NCBI RefSeq assembly: GCF_000305775.1
Contig: NC_018866.1
Coordinates: forward strand, 1,116,001-1,180,000
Direction: 5' to 3'
Length of the DNA: 64,000 nucleotides
From: Dehalobacter sp. DCA
GTDB lineage: Bacteria; Bacillota; Desulfitobacteriia; Desulfitobacteriales; Syntrophobotulaceae
Below the pieces are notes generated by a model, which saw only the letters and a program-made list of their open reading frames with translations, was not told the DNA's origin and ran no database searches. The translations under genes and the position numbers were made by a program. Of this stretch, positions 29,763-38,596 are shown piece by piece (within the stretch, counting starts at the first letter, position 1; the number at the start of each line of letters is the position of its first letter).

Positions 29763-32297
29763 TTAGGCAGTTTCAATACTGTTGTCGGCCTGAAGGTTCA
29801 ACTTTTCGACCGCGTTTTCGCGCATTTTATATTTCATAATTTTGCCTGCGGCATTCATCGGAAATTCTGCGACAAAGTCAATGTAACGCGGTGTTTTGTG
29901 CTTGGCCATGTGAGTGCGGACAAAATCCTTCAGCTCATCAGCGGTCAGTTCGACACCGTCCTTCAGTATGACACAGGCCATAATCTCTTCCCCATATTGT
30001 TTGTCAGGGACACCAATAACCTGAACGTCCTTGACCTTTGGATGGGTATAAATAAAATCTTCGATTTCTTTCGGATAGATGTTTTCCCCGCCGCGAATGA
30101 TCATGTCCTTGATACGTCCGGTAATTTTATAGTATCCGTTCTCATCGCGTCTGGCCAGGTCGCCGGTGTGCAGCCAGCCGTTCTCATCAATCGCCGCAGC
30201 GGTGGCTTCGGGCATTTTATAATAGCCTTTCATGATATTGTAGCCCCTGGCAACAAATTCGCCGTCCTCATTATCCGGAAGATCTTCCCCGGTCTTCGGA
30301 TCCACGATCTTGCACTCAACACCTGGCAAAGCACGGCCTACAGTGGCAACCCGCAGTTCGACGGAATCGTCGACACGGCTCTGGGTGCAGCCAGGTGAAG
30401 ATTCGGTCTGTCCGAAGACAATGGTGATTTCATTCATATTCATCTTCTCGACGACATCCTGCATAACCTTCACAGGACACGGGCTTCCTGCCATGATTCC
30501 GGTCTGCATGTAGGAGAAGTCTGTTTTCGGAAAAATCTTCATGCTCGAGCATCGCAATAAACATGGTCGGGACACCGTGGAAGGCGGTGATTTTTTCCCT
30601 GTTGATGCAATCCAGCGATATCTTCGGCGAAAACGCCGGTATTGGGGACATGGTCACCCCATGGGTCATGGACGCAGTCATCGCCAGCACCATCCCGAAG
30701 CAATGGAACATCGGGACATGAATCATCATGCGGTCGGCTGTGGAAAGATCCATGCAGTCGCCGATATTTTTCCCGTTATTCACGACATTATAGTGTGTCA
30801 GCATAACGCCTTTCGGGAACCCTGTGGTTCCTGAGGTATACTGCATGTTGCAGACATCATGACGGTTAAGGGAAAGCGCACGGCGGTATACTTCCTCAAC
30901 GGGGACTTTGTCAGCCAGGGTAATCGCATCTTCCCAGGTCAGACAGCCGTTCTGCCTGGAATCAACCGTGACAATATTGCGTAAGAAAGGCAGCCGTTTG
31001 ATATGCAGCGGCTTTCCGGCCTCGGCAGTCTCCAACTCGGGGCAAAGCTCCTTGATAATGCCGACATAATCGGAGTCCTTATATCCGTCGATCATGACCA
31101 GCGTATGTGTATCCGACTGGCGCAGCAGATATTCTGCCTCATAAATCTTATACGCGGTGTTTACGGTTACCAGCACAGCGCCAATCTTGGTCGCCGCCCA
31201 AAAGGTAATGTACCACTGCGGAACGTTGGTGGCCCAGGTCGCAACATGGTCCCCGGGTCTGACACCCATCGCGATCAGGGCGCGTGCAAATGTGTCAACA
31301 TCGTCCCGGAATTCTTCATACGTACGGGTATAATCCATGGTCGTATAACGGAAAGCATACTGATCCGGGAACTCATCCACCATCCGGTCAAGCACCTGGG
31401 GGAAGGTCAGGTCAATCAGCGTGTCTTTTTGCCAGATATATTTTCCGGTCTTGGCATTGTTATCGTACAAATGACCTTTCACCGATGTTTTTTCCGTGTA
31501 ACGGCTCATATATTCTGCAAAATTCGGGAAAACAACGCCGGCATCATCCAGGTCCGCAGCCCAGCGTTTGACCCATTCCAGGGAAACATAACCTTCATAG
31601 TTAATCGAATGCAGGGCTCGCATCATCTCATCGATGGGTAAATCTCCTTCTCCCATCATGCGGTACCGGGTGGTGCCGTTCTCTAAAACGGAATCCTTGA
31701 TATGTACATATTAATATAGGCACCAAGGTTCTGAACAGTCTTTCCAGGTGTCTCATCTGCAAAACGGTAAGGGTGATGCATATCCCACAAGGCACCAACA
31801 TTGTCACTGGCTACATGGTCCAGCAGATGACATAAGCGGGTAGTATCGCTATAGACTCCGTTGGTTTCGACCAGGAGGGTGACGCCTTTTTCTTCGGCCA
31901 GAGGTACCAGACGGTTCAACGCAGCAAGCACCACCTTGTCATCGACTTCACCAGCCGGCTGTGGTGCAATATCGGCAAGGATACGGATATACGGGGTTCC
32001 TAGCTTGGAGGCTAATTCAATATACTGAACGATCTCCTGATGATTCTGTTCCGCTTTCTCAGCATACTTTAGACAACAGCCGGAAGACAGACAAGGAATT
32101 TGAATACGGAGTTCGGATAACTTTTTTATGGTTTGCGGCAACTGAGACTCAGTAAAAGGCTGGGCCTGCACTGCAAATATCTCACTGCCCAGACCACGGA
32201 TTTCAATGCCGTCAAAGCCAAAGTCCTTGGCCATGGAATAGATATCGGTCCAGCTGAAATCCGGGCAACCCAGGGTTGAAAACGCAAGTTTCAACAT
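29763..32297 (-). pseudogene. TIM-barrel (xylose-isomerase-like) / AMP-forming acyl-CoA ligase fusion, two frameshifts
   Basis: About 844 residues if two single-base frameshifts are ignored. N-terminal xylose-isomerase/AP-endonuclease-2-like barrel (32297 down to about 31500): MLKLAFSTLGCPDFSWTDIY, VTLLVETNGVYSD, and VHIKDSVLENGTTRY one frame over near 31705. Next comes an AMP-binding ligase: MQYTSGTTGFPKGVMLTHYN (ATP loop), GRIKDMIIRGGENIYP (hinge) and NAAGKIMKYKMRE (catalytic Lys), the second part being one base out of frame from about 30540. The frame 30430-31659 runs uninterrupted across the barrel/ligase border, which shows a true fusion. The acid activated is unknown. Confidence 0.8.
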
Positions 32298-32357
32298 AAT
32301 CTCCTCCTAGCATTTTATATCTTATAAACTATAGAAAACTTTACCGGCGCCATACCT

Positions 32358-32573
32358 CTAGTACCTTGTCAACCTTAAAACTGTAATATAATGGGGAGCA
32401 GATTTCTTTTAAGACAAGGCGGAGGATTGAGGCATACCGAGCGTATGGTGATTGAAGTCCACGGATGGACAAATGTCGCGGATGCCATGGATGTCATAGG
32501 AGCGACAAGACAACGCAGTATTAACAGAAATCTGCCGCCAGGATATATAGATTTAGGGTTGACATGGTACTAG
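32358..32573. repeat. 216-bp MITE-like element with terminal inverted repeats
   Basis: The two ends are inverted copies: left CTAGTACCTTGTCAACC and right, read in reverse complement, CTAGTACCATGTCAACC. Inside, GCAGATTTCT (32398-32407) pairs with AGAAATCTGC (32527-32536), so the whole element can fold. The right end matches the left end of the 56778-56858 element over 25 bp with one difference. No transposase is encoded. A 60-codon frame inside has no family resemblance. It lies in the 585-bp gap between the TIM-barrel gene and glsB. Confidence 0.7.
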
Positions 32574-32584
32574 CTGCACCTAGA

Positions 32585-32618
32585 GATATCAGAAAGTGCT
32601 TAGACTTTTTCTGATATA
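32585..32618. other. Intergenic hairpin
   Basis: GATATCAGAAAG pairs with CTTTTTCTGATAT around a short loop just beyond the MITE-like element. It resembles a bidirectional terminator but neither side has a clear gene ending here. The rest of 32619-32820 shows no gene and nothing else recognisable. Confidence 0.4.
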
Positions 32619-32820
32619 CCAAAAAAGCCTTCACCCCTTAGCATTTCTGTTAAAGACGAATGCTTTATACTGTCATGGTACAGCCTTTAAATATAAAACT
32701 GTATGATATAATTTTAGGTAATGCTATCAAATTTTCGAATATTTGTCAAGTGTTGTGGATCAGTATGCACTGAGACAGAACTGTGCTAAGTCAGTTGTGT
32801 TGGGTTGATTTGGCTGCTAA

Positions 32821-32853
32821 ATAAAAAACGGCTGGAGATTTACTCCGCCGTTT
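32821..32853 (-). terminator. Intrinsic terminator of glsB
   Basis: On the minus strand AAACGGCGGAG pairs with CTCCAGCCGTTT around a 5-nt loop and is followed by TTTTTTATTT, beginning 30 bp after the glsB stop. One bulged base only, a textbook rho-independent terminator. Confidence 0.8.
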
Positions 32854-32882
32854 CTGGCATCCATCAAAATCCGGGATAACGT

Positions 32883-33158
32883 TTACGACTGATACTGATT
32901 GTGATGTTTCCTGCCCGTTAAGGCATTGACGATGGACAACAGGATCACCGCACCGAGGAGAGCAACCAAGAAACTCCAGATATTAAATCCATTGATCCCT
33001 ATTCCTCCGAAAATGTTGACGATCCATCCACCGATGAACGCCCCGATGATCCCGACAACAATATTCATTCCAACGCCCATTTTGGCATCACGGCCTGTAA
33101 TCATGCTGGCAATCCACCCCGCAAGGCCGCCTAAAATAATCCAGCCGATAACACTCAA
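32883..33158 (-). CDS. GlsB/YeaQ/YmgE family small membrane protein
   Basis: 91 residues, almost wholly hydrophobic with three membrane segments and glycine-rich motifs (MSVIGWIILGGLAGWIASMI, and VGMNIVVGIIGAFIGGWIV), as in the transglycosylase-associated/GlsB family. These proteins are associated with general and envelope stress responses; a molecular function is not established. It stands alone, with a ribosome site (GGAGG) upstream and its own terminator. Confidence 0.9.
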   Translation of the reverse strand: MSVIGWIILGGLAGWIASMITGRDAKMGVGMNIVVGIIGAFIGGWIVNIFGGIGINGFNIWSFLVALLGAVILLSIVNALTGRKHHNQYQS

Positions 33159-33292
33159 GACAATTCCTCCTTTTCATCAAATATTTTAAAGCAATTTGTT
33201 TTCATCATTAATCTGCCCAAAATAAAAATATTTACCCGGACCTGTCTTCAATACGAATGTTTTCATTAACGTTTGCATTGAAATTTTTACAT

Positions 33293-34221
33293 CTAAATTA
33301 AGAAGCCAAAACCGGTTTTATCCAGATAGCCTTCCTCTTGATTCTCTCTGGTAATGACTTTAAGTTTGGCGGGCTCAACAGTGACTCTTAACGGAAAATC
33401 AAACCCTTTTTCTCCGTCTAAATCCGTACCAATCGATTCCCGACAGTTGATTGTCAGCTCTGCCGTCTGGAAGTAGTCTACATATGGGCTCTCCGCATGT
33501 TCACCGTTCGCCACTTTGATAACCAACGGGATCAGTTCGAGAACTGGACATGGTTTAAAAATATACACATCAAGCAGACCATCGCTATAGAAGCCAACGG
33601 CGCTATCCTCTTAAAACCGCCTGCCGATTTGCCATTCATAATCAAGATGAAATACACTTCATCGTCGCGATTGGCTTCCCGGCTCCGAATACTAACTTTC
33701 ACCGGCTTCATATTGGCGAATTCTTCAACACCCTTTAAATAATAGGCGAGAGCCCCAAAACTTTGTTTGATTCTTTTGGGAGTTTTTTGGCTGACATCGA
33801 TCAGAAAACCCAGGCTGGCCACATTTAAAAAATAGCGGCCATTGGCGACCCCGATATCGCAAACTGTAAAATGATCCTGAAGCAGAATCTCCGTCATTTC
33901 ATTGACCCGCTCCGGAAAATGAAAATAACGGGCAAAGTCATTAGCAGTTCCTACCGGATATATTCCAACCGGGATCTGGCAATCATAACAAAAAAGAACA
34001 TTGATGACCTGGTGGATCGTCCCGTCGCCCCCGGCAATCCAGATCCTGTTGAAACTGTTGATATCCGCTGAGGAGACCATTTTTTCCAGGGCTTCCGTAG
34101 TGCTGATCCTGTAAGGGACCAAATAATAGCCTTTATCTTGGACAGCTTCAATAATGCTGTCCAAGTGATTATTAAAGCTGCCGTTTCCGGCAAGCGGATT
34201 ATAGATTAATAATATTTGCAT
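33293..34221 (-). pseudogene. Diacylglycerol kinase-like lipid kinase (DagK/YegS family), one frameshift
   Basis: Phosphorylates diacylglycerol or related lipids at the inner membrane face. The N-terminal catalytic domain starts MQILLIYNPLAGNGSFNNHL and has IWIAGGDGTIHQVIN (the GGDGT ATP motif) and VGIYPVGTANDFARYF. A frameshift near 33588 separates SIRSREANRD...GGFKRIAPLAS from its continuation SDGLLDVYIFKPCPVLELI, which runs to 33293. Inserting one base (probably a T) restores the family sequence through ASYSDGLLD. The ATG at 34221 has GGGGG upstream. Probably functional if the shift is a sequencing error. Confidence 0.8.
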
Positions 34222-34422
34222 TGCTACCCCCTGAAAACAATTCATAGCAAAGAGTAATAGAATAACCTTAAACTTACCTGATAACACCACAATACTACGG
34301 TATCGGTCTTTTCGCAAATATCCAGTAATGCTTCTACACGATTCCTGGAAGAGTTCAATCGGGCATTTTTGCTGGACAATTCCGGAAAGATAGTGTATTC
34401 ATTAATACGGGAGTTGATTTTC

Positions 34423-35193
34423 TTGAACCCTATTGCATTTGAAATTGGTCCTTTTTCTGTTCATTGGTACGGTATACTGATTGCTCTGGCGTTTTGTGCC
34501 GGACTCATTCTCGCGAACTATCATACGAACTATCGCAGGCTGGACCCGGACAAATTTTTTGATCTGCTGGTTGTTATGATTCCCGCTGCTCTGATCGGAG
34601 CAAGACTGTATTATGTCCTGTTCAATTTGCATTATTACATCTCTCATCCGGCGGAAATCGCGGCTGTCTGGCATGGCGGATTAGCCATTCACGGCGGAAT
34701 TATCGGCGGTTTTCTGGCGGTCTTAGTGGTTACCCGCAGAGATCCGGATTTAAAATTCTGGTCTGTGGCCGATGTTATCGCGCCAAGTCTGGTTATCGGC
34801 CAGGCGATTGGCAGATGGGGCAACTTTCTTAATCAGGAAGCACATGGCGGCCCGGTTAGTGAATCCTTTATCAGTAAATTTCCGCATTTTATTCAGCAAG
34901 GCATGTATATTGACGGCCAATATTACCATCCGACTTTTTTATATGAGTCTTTATGGGATACTTTGATCTTTTTGTTCTTGTTCTGGCTGATCAAGAAGAA
35001 ATCAACACCTCACGGCATCATGTTCTTGCTTTACTTATTGCTGTACTCGGCAGGCCGTTTTATTATTGAGAGTCTCAGAACCGACAGTCTGATGCTTGGT
35101 CCATTTAAAATAGCCCAAGTCATCAGTATTGCAGCAATTTTGCTTTCGGCCGTTCTTCTCTTTGTAAAACTTAGGAAAAAGAGACCAGTTTAG
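34423..35193 (+). CDS. lgt: Prolipoprotein diacylglyceryl transferase
   Basis: Transfers diacylglycerol from phosphatidylglycerol to the lipobox Cys of prolipoproteins. About 256 residues with seven membrane helices. Signature regions are visible: NPIAFEIGPFSVHWYGILI at the start, WHGGLAIHGGIIGG and GRWGNFLNQEAHGGP (the conserved Arg/Asn loop), and a late GRFIIESLRTD. I chose TTG at 34423 because GGGAG lies 9 nt upstream and Lgt proteins begin close to this motif. It could modify the GerMN lipoprotein and others. Confidence 0.93.
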   Translation: MNPIAFEIGPFSVHWYGILIALAFCAGLILANYHTNYRRLDPDKFFDLLVVMIPAALIGARLYYVLFNLHYYISHPAEIAAVWHGGLAIHGGIIGGFLAVLVVTRRDPDLKFWSVADVIAPSLVIGQAIGRWGNFLNQEAHGGPVSESFISKFPHFIQQGMYIDGQYYHPTFLYESLWDTLIFLFLFWLIKKKSTPHGIMFLLYLLLYSAGRFIIESLRTDSLMLGPFKIAQVISIAAILLSAVLLFVKLRKKRPV

Positions 35194-35284
35194 TCATTCC
35201 CAGCGTTCCGATGCTAATTGGCCTGATATGGTATAATGATCTGAGGACTGAACCGATATCATTACTGCTGTGGGGGTGACTGAT

Positions 35285-36214
35285 TTGGTATTTCTTACGA
35301 TTTCCAGACAAACAGGAAGCCTGGGGAAAGAAATATCTGGGCTCCTCGCCAATAAATTGGATCTGCCTCTGATTACACACGATTTTGTTGTGAACCAATG
35401 GCTGCCGGAGATTGCCGACAAGCATGAGCTACATATGCTGAAAGAAAGCCCCGGCTTTTATTTGAATCTGTCCTCTCAAGGCCTTACCTTTGCCGAGCAT
35501 ATTGAAAACAGATTAAAAAGTTATATTTCTGAACAGCCTGCTATCATCTTCGGTCTCGGCGCTCAGATTATTTTCTCCCGCCATCCTGAAGCGATCCATG
35601 TCAGAATCATAGCTTCAGATGAAGTTCGAACCGGCCGGGTCATGCATAATCTCCGTCTGGACCGCTCCAATGCCGAAAGATTCCTGGAGCTGACCGACCG
35701 CAAGCACAAACGGTATATTTCCACCATTTATCATAGAGATTGGTCTGATCCTTCTCTTTACGGTATTACGCTGAACACAGATTTTTTCGGCATCGAAGAA
35801 GGTGCTGCGCTTCTGGAGTACTATACCAGAAACAAGCAGCTTTACTCCCCTGCAGCTGAATGTCCTTCTCAGGACGGTAAAAAACCGATTATTTTCAAGC
35901 ATCCATCCGAAGAGGAATTTGCCGGAATCCTGGATATGTACCACCTTGACTGGGAGTACGAGCCTCGTACGTTCCCGATTCAATGGGATGAAGAGGGCAA
36001 TGTTACGATGGCGTTTTCACCTGATTTTTACCTGCCCAGATTTAATACGTTCATTGAACTGACCACGATGAACCAAAAATATGCTTCAGAAAAAAAGAAA
36101 AAGGTTAAGCTGCTCAAACGGCTCTATCCCGGCACCAACATTAACATTGTCTTTAAAAATGATTTTTATTCCCTTTTGGAGAGATTCGGCATTAAGAAAG
36201 GATCTGCACAATGA
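35285..36214 (+). CDS. Cytidylate kinase-like domain fused to a PD-(D/E)XK-like nuclease-fold domain
   Basis: About 309 residues. The N-terminal 170 residues (VFLTISRQTGSLGKEIS, later IIFGLGAQIIF, VRTGRVM and TDRKHKRYI) match the cytidylate kinase-like family, with a divergent P-loop (SRQTGSLGKEI, not the usual GxxGxGKST). The C-terminal ~100 residues, with FSPDFYLPRFNTFIELTTMNQKY and KKKVKLLKRLYPG, resemble a Vsr/PD-(D/E)XK nuclease fold, but ELT replaces the catalytic ExK. Biochemical activity is uncertain. A TTG at 35285 has GGGGGTGA upstream. It overlaps the HPRT-like gene by 4 nt (ATGA). Confidence 0.65.
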   Translation: MVFLTISRQTGSLGKEISGLLANKLDLPLITHDFVVNQWLPEIADKHELHMLKESPGFYLNLSSQGLTFAEHIENRLKSYISEQPAIIFGLGAQIIFSRHPEAIHVRIIASDEVRTGRVMHNLRLDRSNAERFLELTDRKHKRYISTIYHRDWSDPSLYGITLNTDFFGIEEGAALLEYYTRNKQLYSPAAECPSQDGKKPIIFKHPSEEEFAGILDMYHLDWEYEPRTFPIQWDEEGNVTMAFSPDFYLPRFNTFIELTTMNQKYASEKKKKVKLLKRLYPGTNINIVFKNDFYSLLERFGIKKGSAQ

Positions 36215-36744
36215 ACGCTAATGCTGTCGGGAAGATCATTTTCACCGCAGAGGAGATTCAACGGAAAGTCGCCGAAACCGGGCGAATCATTGATACCGAC
36301 TATCAGGGCAAGGAGCTGGTTGTGATCAGCGTCCTAAAAGGATCGTTTTACTTTTTGGCTGACCTGACCCGGCACCTGACGATACCCTTAAGCATTGATT
36401 TTCTGTCGATCAGGGCCTTCCCTGATGAAACGAATAAAACTGGCATTGTAAAATTTGCGAAAGATCTTGACCTTTCGATCACCGGCAAACATGTTCTTTT
36501 GGTAGAAGATGTGGTCGGAACCGGACTTACGCTTGCTTATATCTGCCAGCACCTTGAAGCTGCGAAGCCGGCTAGTCTAAAAATATGCACCCTGCTGGAC
36601 AATCCCTCGGAAAGGCTCCTCACCATTAACATCGATTATTGCTGTTTTCTTATGCCGGACCAATTTGTAGTCGGGTATGGCCTCGATTACCAGGAAAAGT
36701 ACCGAAACCTTCCGTATATCGCAGCCTACAAACGCGAAAAATAA
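36211..36744 (+). CDS. Hypoxanthine phosphoribosyltransferase-like protein
   Basis: 177 residues with the HPRT build: GSFYFLADLTRHL near the N-terminus, the PRPP loop VLLVEDVVGTGLTLAY at about residues 93-108, and the C-terminal VVGYGLDYQEKYRNLPYIAAY. The usual loop is EDIIDTG; here the second acid, the catalytic base Asp in HPRT, is Gly (EDVVGTG). The FPDETNKTG segment also departs from the family's YGxGTxSSG. It may therefore be a salvage enzyme with altered properties, or a non-catalytic PRT paralogue. Translationally coupled to the kinase/nuclease-like gene, an unusual partner. Confidence 0.8.
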   Translation: MNANAVGKIIFTAEEIQRKVAETGRIIDTDYQGKELVVISVLKGSFYFLADLTRHLTIPLSIDFLSIRAFPDETNKTGIVKFAKDLDLSITGKHVLLVEDVVGTGLTLAYICQHLEAAKPASLKICTLLDNPSERLLTINIDYCCFLMPDQFVVGYGLDYQEKYRNLPYIAAYKREK

Positions 36745-37241
36745 AAAAGAAGCTCCAACGAACCTTTATCAATGTATCCCCAGTATTACCCTCAATTTCG
36801 TTTCCCGCTATCCATCTTCCTTAAAAGACCTTCGTCTACAGATATTCCGTTTACTCATTACCCACTTCAGTCTGATTTCATTTCAGAATTTGCCTCTTAA
36901 AAACTCTTTTTACAGATTTTCTTGAACCAAACCTTCATTTCTATCAATCCCGTTGCAGACTCTTTTCTTCGAAACTCTCCAGATATAGTGAACCTTTTCG
37001 TTCACCGACCTAATCGTCCAATGATAACGTTTTGTTTCCATTTTCAGGCTTCACTGGTATTCCATCTTAGGAATTCCTTGGAGCTTATTATTATCATACA
37101 TAAAATACAGGCTTTTGGTCAACCTGCAAATATCGTGATTTAGGCTAAAATTAATAAAATGTTACGAATTTTCAGTCTATTATAACGGTTTTTCTTTAAC
37201 TCATAAAGAATTACTTGCTAAAAGGAATCAAATCCCACGGA
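36745..37241. other. 497-bp pyrimidine-rich gap with no recognised gene
   Basis: Between the HPRT-like gene (+) and a GGDEF gene (-). The plus strand is strongly C/T-biased for about 350 bp and contains short open frames in several phases, none with a ribosome site or a recognisable product. I see no hairpin with a T-run. It could be a promoter region, a transcribed non-coding RNA or a degraded gene. Confidence 0.4.
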
Positions 37242-38375
37242 TCATCCCAAATCCGCTTTTTTTATTCTTTTTTGGCTGTACATCAGATTGTCAACATGGT
37301 TCAGAAATTGCTCAATACTGGCATATTTCATATCAAAGATGTCAGTCCCAAAGCTTCCTTCCAGCCTGTAACGCTTTTCGGAGGTTTTATTATACGCTTC
37401 AAAAGACACATTGATTCTCTCAATTGTTTTCTCTAGAGCTTCTTTGCTGTCACATTCCATGATTACCGCAAATTCATCGCCACCCATCCTGGCAATAATG
37501 TCTGTTTTTCTTAGGACACTTCTTATTAGCCCAACAGCAGTCTGGATCGCTTTGTCCCCTTCGGAATGCCCATATTGGTCATTAATTTGTTTCAGTCCGT
37601 CAAGGTCGGCATAAATAAGCCCAAATTTGTTATCGGCCTTATGGTGGATCCTTCTGGAAATGTAATAGTCAAAAGATCCTCTCGTCCATACGCCGGTCAA
37701 GTTATCCAGATGAGCCATTCTTTGCTGCAGAAAATAATAAATAATCACGAGGGAAAATGCCGTACAGCTCCACATCAGAAGCACACCATAAAACATGGAC
37801 TGGAGTATCCCTCCGATAATCGGCAGTATTCCAAATGCTATTAAAGGAATCCATTCCTGTTTAATGATTTTCCCTTTTCTTTTAAGGATCTGTATCAGAC
37901 TGATTATCAGATAGAAATAGGTAATTACGGCTGAAACGAGAAAAAGTGATCCCCGGTGGTAGACATTCGCACTGTCTATAGTGAAGATAAAACCGTAAAT
38001 AGGCGATAAAACGGTCAGTACCGTATTGATGACAATCGGAATGAAATACAGGATTTTCCTGGTTTTAAAAATTGTGCTGTCTGGTTCAGTCCAGCTATAA
38101 TTAAATTTGTACCACGAATAGGTTAACAGCGGCGCCGTAATAAACAAACATATATGCATCAGCTCCGACACCGGGATCAACCATAACTCAGGGCGTCTGT
38201 TGATCATGCAGGTCAGCGTTTCAAAAACAAGCTCCAGCATAATGACTAAAGACGTGGTCAGAAATTTTTTATTGATACTATCCTGCCGGTCAAGACTCTG
38301 GTAAGCAATCAAAAATACTACCCCTAACAACACCAGGGCAGCAAGATTAATATCAATCCGTAAAAATACCTGCAT
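37242..38375 (-). CDS. Membrane diguanylate cyclase (7-8 TM sensor region plus GGDEF)
   Basis: 377-residue protein. Residues 1-205 form a polytopic membrane domain with about seven helices and histidine-kinase-like 7TM features; residues 210-377 are a GGDEF domain starting MAHLDNLTGVWTRGSFD, with the active-site ARMGGDEFAVIMECD and an RKTD inhibitory site. The motif is intact, so it should make c-di-GMP. No partner is encoded nearby. It is read on the minus strand away from hcp, starting about 220 bp below the hcp stop. Confidence 0.9.
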   Translation of the reverse strand: MQVFLRIDINLAALVLLGVVFLIAYQSLDRQDSINKKFLTTSLVIMLELVFETLTCMINRRPELWLIPVSELMHICLFITAPLLTYSWYKFNYSWTEPDSTIFKTRKILYFIPIVINTVLTVLSPIYGFIFTIDSANVYHRGSLFLVSAVITYFYLIISLIQILKRKGKIIKQEWIPLIAFGILPIIGGILQSMFYGVLLMWSCTAFSLVIIYYFLQQRMAHLDNLTGVWTRGSFDYYISRRIHHKADNKFGLIYADLDGLKQINDQYGHSEGDKAIQTAVGLIRSVLRKTDIIARMGGDEFAVIMECDSKEALEKTIERINVSFEAYNKTSEKRYRLEGSFGTDIFDMKYASIEQFLNHVDNLMYSQKRIKKADLG

Positions 38376-38547
38376 ACTTTTTACCAGCCTTTATGTCTAA
38401 GATCAACGCATGAAAACATTATAGCATAATTTTGTGGAATAATTCACGTAACGTAACGTGATTTAGTAGTCCAAGCGAACATGGATGTGAAACGCAGCAG
38501 GTCATGCAAAATGTGCAAAAAAAAGGGGCTATTAACACCCAAAATGA

Positions 38548-38576
38548 AATGCTGCCAACATAGTGTCAGCAGCATT
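38548..38576 (-). terminator. Hairpin after hcp
   Basis: AATGCTGCTGACA on the minus strand pairs with TGTTGGCAGCATT around a 3-nt loop, 20 bp after the hcp stop, then TCATTTTGGGTGTT. Stem is strong, the following T-run weak, so it may be an mRNA 3'-end or stabilising hairpin rather than a strict terminator. Confidence 0.6.
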
Positions 38577-38596
38577 CGGATTGACGGTGAGCCCTT

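Noticed and set aside
32391-32573. 60-codon plus-strand frame inside the MITE-like element
   Set aside because: It ends exactly in the terminal repeat, has no ribosome site and resembles no protein; the palindromic DNA explains it.
36639-37143. Several 60-80-codon plus-strand frames in the pyrimidine-rich gap
   Set aside because: Different phases, no ribosome sites and no recognisable family; they follow from base bias.
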